DNA of 13,784 bases from Thermodesulfovibrio sp. (lineage in GTDB: Bacteria; Nitrospirota; Thermodesulfovibrionia; Thermodesulfovibrionales; Thermodesulfovibrionaceae). The stretch spans positions 1 through 13,784 of the forward strand of contig JAOAGB010000086.1 of NCBI GenBank assembly GCA_026415995.1, given 5' to 3'. Shown piece after piece: positions 1 through 6,976 of this stretch; the first letter of the stretch is position 1; every line of letters begins with the position of its first letter. The position numbers and the translations under genes are program-made. The notes under the pieces are model-generated. The model ran no database searches and was not told where the DNA came from. It saw only the letters and a list, made by a program, of their open reading frames with translations.

Positions 1-90
1 GGAGCAAATATGTTGGCTTTAGAAGAATTCAAATCTCTTTTAAAAATTCTCTTAGAAATTCACCTATTAGTTAACACTCCTTATAGATGA
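1..90 (+). CDS. Possible 3' end of an upstream gene (partial)
   Basis: Frame +1 is open from the first base to a TGA at 88-90 and would give a 29-residue tail that includes a helix-like Leu/Glu/Lys-rich stretch (ALEEFKSLLKILLEIHLLVN). An internal ATG at base 10 has GGAG at 1-4, so a tiny free-standing ORF is also possible. Frame +3 is likewise open from base 3 to a TAA at 72-74, so the true frame cannot be decided from this fragment. I do not recognise a family. Bases 91-130, up to the hsp20 terminator, contain nothing I can identify. Confidence 0.25.
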   Translation, partial: GANMLALEEFKSLLKILLEIHLLVNTPYR

Positions 91-130
91 ACTTAGCATA
101 AACTAATTTTTGGGAATTCATAGATAAATT

Positions 131-155
131 AAAGGAGGGCGAATAGCCCCCCTTT
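131..155 (-). terminator. Hairpin terminator of hsp20
   Basis: Read on the minus strand, this is AAAGGGGGGC, loop TATTC, then GCCCTCCTTT. It forms a 10-bp stem with a single G-U pair and begins about 5 nt after the hsp20 stop codon. The downstream run is only TTT followed by AATTTAT, so the U-tract is short. The GC-rich stem in very AT-rich DNA, right behind the stop, still supports a Rho-independent terminator. The hairpin is near-symmetric and could also stop transcription arriving from the left. Confidence 0.75.
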
Positions 156-159
156 AGAA

Positions 160-639
160 TTATTCAATTTGAAGTTTTCTTTCTTTTGATTTAGCTTCTT
201 CAGTTTTAGGAATTCTTACTTCAAGAACACCATTTTCAAATTTAGCCTTTGCTTTATCTGTCTGCACATCAATTGGAAGTCTAAATGTTCTTGAGAAAGA
301 ACCGTATGATCTTTCATATCTGTAATAATTCTTCTCTTCTACCTTTTCTTCTTTTTTCTTTTCACCAGAAATAGTGATAAAGTCATCTGTTACTTTTACT
401 TCAATATCTTCTTTATTTAAGCCTGGTAGCTCAGCCTTAAGAACTAAATCATCTCCTTCTTCATATATATCGACAGCTGGCGCAACAACTTCTGTTTCAC
501 TTTTAAGCCTTGGCATCAGAGAACTAAAGAGGGAAAAAGGTCTCTTCCACGCTTCCTCAAAAAGCTTCTCAATCTCCTCAAAGGGAGAGAGAGCTCTTGG
601 TTCAACCCTTGCAATATCCTTTGACTCTTTTCTTGTCAT
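160..639 (-). CDS. Small heat shock protein, Hsp20/alpha-crystallin family
   Basis: This 159-residue protein is a cytoplasmic ATP-independent holdase chaperone that binds unfolding proteins and forms oligomers. The alpha-crystallin domain spans about residues 53-144, with typical signatures PAVDIYEEGDDLVLKAELPG (54-73), ITISGE (88-93) and NGVLEVRIPK (136-145). The variable N-terminal arm (1-50) is Phe-rich around residues 34-38. The C-terminal extension ends in LQI (156-158), resembling the I-x-I motif used in oligomer contacts. The length is normal. The ATG at 637-639 follows a strong Shine-Dalgarno (AAGGAGG at 647-653, 7-nt spacing), so the start is secure. It has its own promoter and terminator and so appears monocistronic, although selD readthrough is possible because no terminator separates them. 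No CIRCE or sigma32-type element is evident. Confidence 0.95.
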   Translation of the reverse strand: MTRKESKDIARVEPRALSPFEEIEKLFEEAWKRPFSLFSSLMPRLKSETEVVAPAVDIYEEGDDLVLKAELPGLNKEDIEVKVTDDFITISGEKKKEEKVEEKNYYRYERSYGSFSRTFRLPIDVQTDKAKAKFENGVLEVRIPKTEEAKSKERKLQIE

Positions 640-688
640 AGTCGCACCTCCTTTATTTATTATTTTATATTTGATACAATCTAACTAA

Positions 689-717
689 ATATAACATTGA
701 ATATTTTTGTTTGTCAA
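689..717 (-). promoter_or_regulatory. Sigma70-type promoter of hsp20
   Basis: On the minus strand a perfect TTGACA (-35, bases 712-717) is followed after 17 nt by TTATAT (689-694), or after 18 nt by TATATT (688-693). Transcription would start near 681, leaving a leader of about 40 nt before the hsp20 ATG. It lies in the 105-bp gap between the selD stop and hsp20. The consensus match suggests housekeeping-sigma transcription and not a dedicated heat-shock sigma factor. Confidence 0.65.
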
Positions 718-744
718 GATGTTATGATTGAAGTTTTATATGGT

Positions 745-1770
745 CTATATCAAAATAATTTTTCCAGAACTTTCTTCTATAACTTCTCCAATTATTGCCA
801 CATCTTCGTATTCGATCTCATTTAATCTCTTAATTAAGATATCAGCCTTCTTCTCTGGTAAAGAAATCAAAAGTCCTCCAGAAGTTTGAGGATCAGAGAG
901 TATATCAATAATTACAGGGTCTGCAACCCCCTTTTCTACTAATTTTTCACAATAATTAATATTTCTTCTGCTACCTGCAGGTACAATTCCCATGGAGGCA
1001 AATTCTTGAACTTTTGGTAAAATGGGAACATTATCTTTAAATATTTTTATAGTAACTCTACTTGCTCTTGCCATTTCAAGAGCATGACCTAAGAGTCCAA
1101 AACCTGTTATATCTGTACATCCGTTTACTCCTATTTCCATCATTATCTCTGAAGCAGCCTTATTAAGTATGGACATAGTCTTAATAAGATAGTTAGTTGT
1201 TTGAGGATCAAGAAGTTTACCTTTAAGCGCTGTAGAAAGAATTCCTGTTCCGATAGGTTTAGTCAGCACTAATACATCACCTTTTTTAGCTCCTCGGTTA
1301 GTTACAAATTTTTCAGGATGAACTGTACCAGTTACCGCAATTCCATATTTTATTTCAGGATCTTCAATGCTATGCCCACCTAAAATTAAAACTCCTGCTT
1401 CCTTTAATTTATCCAAGCCACCCCTTAATATTTCTTTCAAAATTGTTTTATCCATATCTTTAATGGGAAAGCATACAATATTAAGAGCCAGTAATGGTTT
1501 CCCACCAACGGCATATACATCGCTTAGAGAATTTGCCACTGCTATTTGTCCAAAATCATAGGGATCATCAACAATAGGAGTAAAAAAATCAATGCTTTGC
1601 ACAAGTGCTGTAGTTTCATTTAAGCGATAAATACCTGCATCTGACCAATCTTCTGAACCGAGTAAAAGATTGGCATCCGTTGGAAAAGATAAATCTTTTA
1701 ATATTTCTTCCAAGTCCCCAGGACCTATTTTAGCTGCTCAACCAGCTGCTTTTACTTTCTCAGTAAGCAT
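745..1770 (-). CDS. selD: Selenide, water dikinase (selenophosphate synthetase), itself a selenoprotein with in-frame UGA (Sec)
   Basis: SelD makes selenophosphate from selenide and ATP, the selenium donor for Sec-tRNA (and selenouridine) synthesis. The frame runs from an ATG at 1768-1770 (AGGAG at 1777-1781, 6-nt spacing) through a TGA at 1738-1740 to TAG at 745-747, giving 341 residues, close to the family norm. The N-terminus reads MLTEKVKAAG-U-AAKIGPGDL. Sec11 and Lys14 fall on the catalytic Cys17 and Lys20 of the E. coli enzyme. Other conserved elements follow: the Asp of SDAGIY (44), DFFTPIVDDP with Asp61, NSLSDVYAVGGKP with Asp84, GGHSI (131-135) and TDITGFGLLGH with Asp220. These Asp residues match known metal/ATP ligands. 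A hairpin right after the TGA fits a bacterial SECIS. A start at or after base 1713 would remove the active site and the Gly-rich segment. Family and recoding are well supported; Sec insertion itself is inferred. Confidence 0.95.
1712..1740 (-). promoter_or_regulatory. bSECIS element with the recoded UGA of selD
   Basis: On the minus strand the UGA (1738-1740) is followed after 17 nt by the loop of a short hairpin: AGGUCC (1721-1726), loop UGG (1718-1720), GGACUU (1712-1717). This gives six pairs including one G-U. Published bacterial SECIS rules ask for an apical stem-loop with a small loop, a G among its first two loop bases, and about 16-37 nt between UGA and loop; all are met here. The element is wholly coding. 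It would be recognised by the elongation factor SelB carrying Sec-tRNA; SelB and tRNA-Sec are not encoded in this window. Confidence 0.7.
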
Positions 1771-1914
1771 TTGAATCTCCTATTATTGTTTCTATAATTG
1801 TATCATAAATTACAAAGAATGCTTAAAAATCCATTGTTTAAGTTTTTATATTGGGTTATTTAAATAAAAATTTACTGCCCTATAATTTATATGGTAAATA
1901 TTTGATATTTGTTT

Positions 1915-1920
1915 TATAAT
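1915..1920 (+). promoter_or_regulatory. Candidate -10 box for the ABC transporter operon
   Basis: A perfect TATAAT lies 28 nt before the permease ATG in the 178-bp selD/permease divergent gap. No good -35 hexamer is seen at 16-18 nt upstream (TGGTAA at 1892-1897). A second TATAAT at 1881-1886 also lacks a -35. The pair of 6-nt arms ATTTAC (1870-1875) and GTAAAT (1894-1899) brackets that second box and could be an operator. I see no riboswitch-like structure in the rest of the gap. Confidence 0.35.
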
Positions 1921-1948
1921 TTTAAGATTTCCTTTTATAGGAGAAGTG

Positions 1949-3661
1949 ATGAAAATACCTATCTCTATTCCTGCTGAAACTTTTAGAATTAGAGCAATTG
2001 ACCTGGCAGTGTTTCTGATTATTGCCGGGGTTTTATCTCTCATAGTTTATATCGCCTCTCAATGGAGCGGTGGTTATGAGAGAACCATTGAAATAGATCT
2101 AAATCCAGCAAAAATACCAGAATATTCTGCCCAGTCTCTTGCAAGAATTTTCTTTGCATATATACTATCTTTTATTTTTTCCATCTGGTATGGATATACG
2201 GCGTCAAGAAGCAAAATTCATGAGAAAATTATGATTCCTATTCTTGATATTCTTCAATCAATTCCTGTGCTTTCCTTTCTTCCAGGCGTTGTTCTTGCAA
2301 TGATTGCCCTTTTTCCAGGACAAAGGATTGGGATTGAAATCGCATGTGTTATATTAATTTTTACTGGACAGGTCTGGAATATGACTTTTAGTTTCTATCA
2401 CTCAATAAGCACCATTCCCAAAGAAATGGGGGAAGTAGTTAGAATTTTTAAATTTAATAAATTTTCAAAATTTTTAAGACTTGATCTCCCCTTTAGTGCC
2501 ATAGGATTGATATGGAACAGCATGATGAGCGTTGCAGGTGGTTGGTTTTTTCTTATGGCTTGTGAAATGTTTGTTCTTGAAGATAAAGATTTCAGACTTC
2601 CCGGGCTCGGCTCATATATTCAAACAGCAGCAAATACAGGCAATATTGAACATGTAATTTACGGACTTGGTACAATGATTTTACTGATAATTATTCTTGA
2701 TCTCTTTGTATGGAGACCTATGATAGTATGGTCTCAAAGGTTCAGAATAGAAACTATTCCGCCGGAAGAAGAAAGGGAATCCTTTGTTTTGAACCTTTTT
2801 ATGGGTTCTGTTTTTTTAAGAAAAATTGGAAATTTTTTAACTAAAACAATTAACAGCATAGAAAGATTTAGCTATAAAAAATTTATATCCCTTAAAAGTC
2901 CTGTTTTGCTCATAGCAAGCAAGATTTCAGGCGTGATAATTTTAATAATTTTTTTTGTAGTAATTATATGGGCGTTTACAAAGGCTTATAATTTGATTTC
3001 TTTGGTAAGCTTAAATCAAATTATTAATATACTTCAGGCGGCCTTTTATTCTTTGATTAGAGTTGCTATTGCGCTTATTATAGCTCTCTCATGGACTCTT
3101 CCTGTAGGTGTTTATATAGGACTTAATCCAAGGGCTGCGAAGTTTCTTCAAGGTATTGTACAGATAGCAGCAAGTATCCCAGCCACTGCTGTTTTCCCTG
3201 TGATACTGCTTTTTCTTATTAAACTTGGTGGAGGGCTTGATATCGGGGCTATTTTCCTTATGCTTCTTGGAACACAATGGTATCTTCTTTTTAATATAAT
3301 TGCTGGAGCATCTGCGATTCCGAAAGATCTAATAGAAATTTCCCGTGCCTATGGAATAAGAGGAATAAAAAAATGGAAAACTTTAATTTTACCAGGAATT
3401 TTTCCCTATCTAATTACAGGGCTTATAACTGCCTCAGGCGGAGCATGGAATGCTACAATAGTTAGTGAATATGTATCCTTCGGAGGTGATATAATGAAAG
3501 CAGAAGGACTCGGTGCTTTAATAAGTCAATCAAGTGCATCGGGAGATTTTGGTATGCTTATTATATCAACATTTTTTATGTCTGCAATAGTTGTCGGAAT
3601 CAATAGGCTTTTATGGAAGAGACTCTTCATTCTTGCTAAAACAAAATATACATTGGAGTAG
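1949..3661 (+). CDS. Fused double-domain ABC transporter permease, nitrate/sulfonate/bicarbonate (NitT/TauT) type
   Basis: This 570-residue inner-membrane protein has two binding-protein-dependent-transport permease domains in one chain, so one polypeptide could form the whole channel. Domain 1 covers about residues 62-265 and domain 2 about 355-562. Each has several hydrophobic segments and an EAA-type cytoplasmic loop that would dock with the ATPase (IPKEMGEVVRIF...LDLP, 157-181; IPKDLIEISRAYGI...LILP, 457-482). The repeats are recognisably alike, as in ILQSIPVLSFLPGVVLA (101-117) and QIAASIPATAVFPVILL (405-421). An extra membrane segment precedes each domain (about 15-37 and 320-345), joined by a charged linker (270-315). 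I chose the ATG at 1949, 5 nt after TAGGAG, over the GTG directly before it, which sits too close to that site. The ATPase gene follows after 2 nt. No substrate-binding protein is present, so the substrate cannot be named. Confidence 0.9.
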   Translation: MKIPISIPAETFRIRAIDLAVFLIIAGVLSLIVYIASQWSGGYERTIEIDLNPAKIPEYSAQSLARIFFAYILSFIFSIWYGYTASRSKIHEKIMIPILDILQSIPVLSFLPGVVLAMIALFPGQRIGIEIACVILIFTGQVWNMTFSFYHSISTIPKEMGEVVRIFKFNKFSKFLRLDLPFSAIGLIWNSMMSVAGGWFFLMACEMFVLEDKDFRLPGLGSYIQTAANTGNIEHVIYGLGTMILLIIILDLFVWRPMIVWSQRFRIETIPPEEERESFVLNLFMGSVFLRKIGNFLTKTINSIERFSYKKFISLKSPVLLIASKISGVIILIIFFVVIIWAFTKAYNLISLVSLNQIINILQAAFYSLIRVAIALIIALSWTLPVGVYIGLNPRAAKFLQGIVQIAASIPATAVFPVILLFLIKLGGGLDIGAIFLMLLGTQWYLLFNIIAGASAIPKDLIEISRAYGIRGIKKWKTLILPGIFPYLITGLITASGGAWNATIVSEYVSFGGDIMKAEGLGALISQSSASGDFGMLIISTFFMSAIVVGINRLLWKRLFILAKTKYTLE

Positions 3662-3663
3662 CC

Positions 3664-4956
3664 ATGGAAAGAGAGATAATTCTTGAAACAAAAAATATAA
3701 AAAAATCTTTTCTTATTGGTAAAGGAAAAGAAATTATTGTTCTTGAAGACATCAATTTGAAAATTTATTCCGACGAATTTGTATCTATTCTTGGACAGTC
3801 CGGTGCGGGTAAATCCACTCTCTTAAGAATTATAGGTGGACTAATAGAACCCTCTGAAGGAGAAGTTTTATATAAGGGCATACCACTTAAAAAAGCTAAT
3901 GCTAAAATTGCTGTTGTCTTTCAGAGTTTTGCCCTTTTCCCTTGGTTTACAGTTCTTGAAAACGTTAAAATTGGATTAGCAGGGTTGGCTCTTGACGAGG
4001 AAGAAAAAAATGAAAGAGCTATCAGAGTAATTGATCTTGTAGGACTTGATGGTTTTGAGGATGCCTACCCAAGAGAACTAAGTGGTGGCATGAGACAAAG
4101 AGTAGGTATCGCAAGAGCCCTGGCAGTTGAACCCGAACTTTTGCTTATGGACGAACCCTTTTCAGCTCTCGATGTTCTTACTGCAGATAATTTAAGAGGT
4201 GACATAATTGACCTCTGGAGATATGGCAAACTACCCGTGAAGGCAATAGTACTTGTAACACATAACATAGAAGAGGCAGTAAGTATGTCATCTCGCTCAA
4301 TAATACTAAGTCATAATCCAGGTAAAATCAAAGCAGACATTCCCTTAGAACTTCCATATCCTCGAGATAAAAACTCTAGAGATTTTAAGTTTATGCTTGA
4401 CAAGATTTACACCGCTCTTGTCAAGCCACAGGAAGAACTTCCATTTTTACTTGTTGCAGAGAGATACCAATTCCTTCCTCATGCAAAGGTTGGTGCAATT
4501 GCCGGATTAGTTGAGCTTGTCCATGATAAAGGAGGAAAAGTTGATATCTATGCCCTTAGTTCTGAACTAAGCATGGAAGTTGATGATATATTTCCTCTTA
4601 TTGAAGCATCTGTAATTCTTGATTTCGGTGAGATAAAAGAAGGTGATTTTATCTTAACTGAAAAAGGAAAAAAATGGGCTGAAGCTGACACTCTGCAGAA
4701 AAAAGAGATATTCAGAGAGGTAGTTATGCAGAATGTTCAACTCATCAGACAAATTATGCAAGTCCTTTCAACCATATCAAAACATAGAGTATCTGAAGAA
4801 TTTTTTATTGATATCCTAAAGAACCACTTTACACCCGATGAGTCATGGAATCAGCTTGAAACAGCAATAGATTGGGGAAGATACGCAGAACTCTTTGTCT
4901 ATGACTATGACTCTGGAGAAATCTATCTTGAAGAACCTGAACCAGCTGATAGATAG
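3664..4956 (+). CDS. ABC transporter ATP-binding protein (NitT/TauT type) with C-terminal AAA-associated domain
   Basis: This cytoplasmic ATPase subunit energises the fused permease encoded just upstream. The nucleotide-binding domain (about 5-240) is complete: Walker A GQSGAGKST (44-52), Q-loop Gln87 in VFQSFALFPW, signature LSGGMRQRVGIARAL (139-153), Walker B LLLMDEP (159-165), D-loop SALD (167-170) and His200. The FPW after the Q-loop and the overall pattern match the nitrate/sulfonate/taurine/bicarbonate group. Residues of about 260-425 form a second domain resembling the AAA-associated C-terminal family (PF09821). It has a winged-helix-like beginning (AIAGLVELVHDKGGKVDIYA, 278-297) and a helical remainder, and is probably regulatory. 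At 430 residues it is much longer than the usual 250-residue TauB/SsuB. The ATG has GGAG at 3655-3658. Its last 29 bases overlap the chosen malQ start. The substrate is unknown. Confidence 0.92.
   Translation: MEREIILETKNIKKSFLIGKGKEIIVLEDINLKIYSDEFVSILGQSGAGKSTLLRIIGGLIEPSEGEVLYKGIPLKKANAKIAVVFQSFALFPWFTVLENVKIGLAGLALDEEEKNERAIRVIDLVGLDGFEDAYPRELSGGMRQRVGIARALAVEPELLLMDEPFSALDVLTADNLRGDIIDLWRYGKLPVKAIVLVTHNIEEAVSMSSRSIILSHNPGKIKADIPLELPYPRDKNSRDFKFMLDKIYTALVKPQEELPFLLVAERYQFLPHAKVGAIAGLVELVHDKGGKVDIYALSSELSMEVDDIFPLIEASVILDFGEIKEGDFILTEKGKKWAEADTLQKKEIFREVVMQNVQLIRQIMQVLSTISKHRVSEEFFIDILKNHFTPDESWNQLETAIDWGRYAELFVYDYDSGEIYLEEPEPADR
4915..4918 (+). promoter_or_regulatory. Ribosome binding site that decides the malQ start
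   Basis: GGAG lies 9 nt before the TTG at 4928 and inside the ATPase coding sequence. The earlier in-frame starts (TTG 4895, ATG 4901, ATG 4907) have no Shine-Dalgarno at usable spacing, which favours the TTG at 4928. Confidence 0.45.
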
Positions 4957-6976
4957 AGTTTCCGAATTAGTTGGAATAATTACTTACTATTACAACTATA
5001 TCGGTGAAAAGATCGAAACCTCTCTGGAAACAAAGATTTCTATTTTATCTTCTATGGGCATAGAAGTAAATGAAAAATCCCTTACCCACTGGATTGAATA
5101 TTTTGAAGATTATCAATGGGAAAATCTAACTCAACCTGTTTATGTCATTGTAGAGGACTCTCCGATATTTATTTATAAAGAAGCAAAATCCTCTAATTTC
5201 ATACAAATTGAAATTTCACCATTTTATGAACTCGGAACAGAAGGAGAGGCAATTAATCTGAGCATTGATTTACACCAATCAGATATTATTGAAAAAAAAA
5301 CCGTAAAAGATAGATTGTTTTTTAAATACTCCCTTTCATTGCCTTCATTACCTATAGGTTACTATAAAATTAAAGTTTCCTTAGAAGATAAAATATCAGA
5401 AAGTTTATTAATTATAGTGCCCTTTCATTGCTTTAGTCCCTTTAAAGATAAAACTTGGGGATTCCATGTTAATGTATGGAGCCTGAGAGGAGATCAGAAA
5501 GAGGGAGATTTATCTCATGTAAAAAATTTTTGCCAATATGTAAAAAGACTTGGTGGATTTATAAGCATAAATCCGCTTCATTTTAATAATCCTGAAGACA
5601 TCTACGGAATAAGCCCCTATTCAGCCATATCAAGACAGTTTAAAACTCCCCTTTATGTCTCCGAGGGGCAAGTTTTAGAGGAAAACAAAAACTTTTTTGA
5701 ATACAGCAGAGTTTGGCGTGAAAAAATTAAAAGACTGAGAGAAAATTTTAAAAAATTTCTTATCAGCTTTGACATCAATGCATCATATGTAAAATCTTTC
5801 AAAGAGTATAAAAACAATCTATGTGAAGCAATAAGAGAAGATTTGAAATATTTTGCTGTGTTCTGCTTTCTTAGAGAAAAATTTGGTAAAGACTGGCTCT
5901 TTTGGGAAGAAAAGTTTCAAAATCCTTGTGAGAAAATTATCAATAGCCTCTACCAAGATAATTTTAAAGAAATTTTGTTTTACGAATATCTACAATGGCT
6001 CGTGGATAGAGAAATAGAAACCCTAAAAGATTATAATATTTGCTTTGATCTCGGATTTGGTTCAATCAAACAAAGCTTTGACGTATGGATGAACAAAGAA
6101 GTCTATGCACTCAAAGCTGAATATGGTGCACCACCCGATGATTTTAATCCAAAGGGACAAAAATGGGGATTTCCTCCTTTAATTCCTTTTAAGTTAAGAG
6201 AAAAGGGTTATTTGCCATTAATCAAAATGTTAAAAACGAACATGAAAGGAAAACTTCTAAGAATTGATCATGCACTGGGAATTTTTAGAGCCTTCTGGAT
6301 TCCTGAAGACAATTTACCTCAAAATGGTGCATATGTAAAATATCCTTGGCAAGATATTATTGGAATAATCTGCCTTGAAAGTCAATTAAATAAAGCAGGT
6401 GTAATAGGAGAAGATTTAGGCACAGCAGAAGAATGGATGAGAGAAGAACTAATAAAGAGAAAAATAGCATCCTGGAAAGTTTTTTATTTTGAAAAGAATG
6501 ATTCAGATTTCAAGGATTCTTCAGAATATCCAGAAGAGGCCCTCTGTAGCATTACAACACATGATCTCCCAACCTTTAAAGGTTACTGGCATGGAAAAGA
6601 CATTGAACTCAGAAGAGATTTTTCTATTTTTGACGAATCAATGTATTTTAGGTCTAAAGAGGAAAGAGTAAAAGACAAAGAAAAAATTCTGAGGCTTCTG
6701 TCAAAATGTGGATTATTAAAAGCAGGACAAAATTTAGAACATCTGCTACTTTCATTAATTCAGTTTCTATCAGAAACAAAATCAAAATATTTACTGCTCT
6801 ATCCTGAGGATATTCTTCTTATTGAAGAACAGGTAAATTTACCCGGAACAACTACAGAGTATCCTAACTGGCAAAGAAAATTACCTATAACAGTTGATGA
6901 CTTTTTAAATCTACCAATTTTAGAAAAACTTGAAACTATTTTAAAGAAGACGGGTCGGACACAGTGGACTCTATAA
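4928..6976 (+). CDS. malQ: 4-alpha-glucanotransferase (amylomaltase), glycoside hydrolase family 77
   Basis: MalQ transfers 1,4-alpha-glucan segments between maltodextrins and glucose (EC 2.4.1.25) in cytoplasmic glycogen or maltodextrin metabolism. With the TTG start at 4928 it has 682 residues, the long E. coli-like form. About residues 1-50 are helical, about 60-165 form an N-terminal beta-rich domain, and the GH77 barrel begins at WGFHVNVWSLRG. Diagnostic blocks are GISPYSAISRQF, GAPPDDFNPKGQKWGFPP, RIDHALGIFRAFWIPE with the nucleophile Asp447, GEDLG with the acid/base Glu495, and TTHDLPTFKGYW with Asp546. The frame overlaps the ATPase gene, so the two are probably co-transcribed and perhaps translationally coupled. 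ATG codons at 4901 or 4907 are alternative starts. The last 41 bases overlap mtgA on the other strand. No other maltodextrin gene is nearby. The family call is secure; the exact start is uncertain. Confidence 0.93.
   Translation: MKNLNQLIDRVSELVGIITYYYNYIGEKIETSLETKISILSSMGIEVNEKSLTHWIEYFEDYQWENLTQPVYVIVEDSPIFIYKEAKSSNFIQIEISPFYELGTEGEAINLSIDLHQSDIIEKKTVKDRLFFKYSLSLPSLPIGYYKIKVSLEDKISESLLIIVPFHCFSPFKDKTWGFHVNVWSLRGDQKEGDLSHVKNFCQYVKRLGGFISINPLHFNNPEDIYGISPYSAISRQFKTPLYVSEGQVLEENKNFFEYSRVWREKIKRLRENFKKFLISFDINASYVKSFKEYKNNLCEAIREDLKYFAVFCFLREKFGKDWLFWEEKFQNPCEKIINSLYQDNFKEILFYEYLQWLVDREIETLKDYNICFDLGFGSIKQSFDVWMNKEVYALKAEYGAPPDDFNPKGQKWGFPPLIPFKLREKGYLPLIKMLKTNMKGKLLRIDHALGIFRAFWIPEDNLPQNGAYVKYPWQDIIGIICLESQLNKAGVIGEDLGTAEEWMREELIKRKIASWKVFYFEKNDSDFKDSSEYPEEALCSITTHDLPTFKGYWHGKDIELRRDFSIFDESMYFRSKEERVKDKEKILRLLSKCGLLKAGQNLEHLLLSLIQFLSETKSKYLLLYPEDILLIEEQVNLPGTTTEYPNWQRKLPITVDDFLNLPILEKLETILKKTGRTQWTL

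Noticed and set aside
374..688. 104-codon plus-strand open frame over hsp20
   Set aside because: It lies antisense to a secure gene, is Ser-rich with low complexity, matches no family and lacks a ribosome binding site.
745..1713. selD as a pseudogene or as a short protein starting at TTG 1713
   Set aside because: The frame upstream of the single TGA encodes the conserved SelD N-terminus with its own Shine-Dalgarno. Everything downstream is intact, so recoding explains the stop better than decay.
1771..1948. Riboswitch or small RNA upstream of the transporter
   Set aside because: The gap has no GC-rich helices, no terminator-like hairpin and no motif of a riboswitch class I know.
1846..2043. 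65-codon minus-strand open frame across the selD-permease gap
   Set aside because: Its first half is antisense to the permease start, its tail lies in AT-rich intergenic DNA, and it has no recognisable domain.
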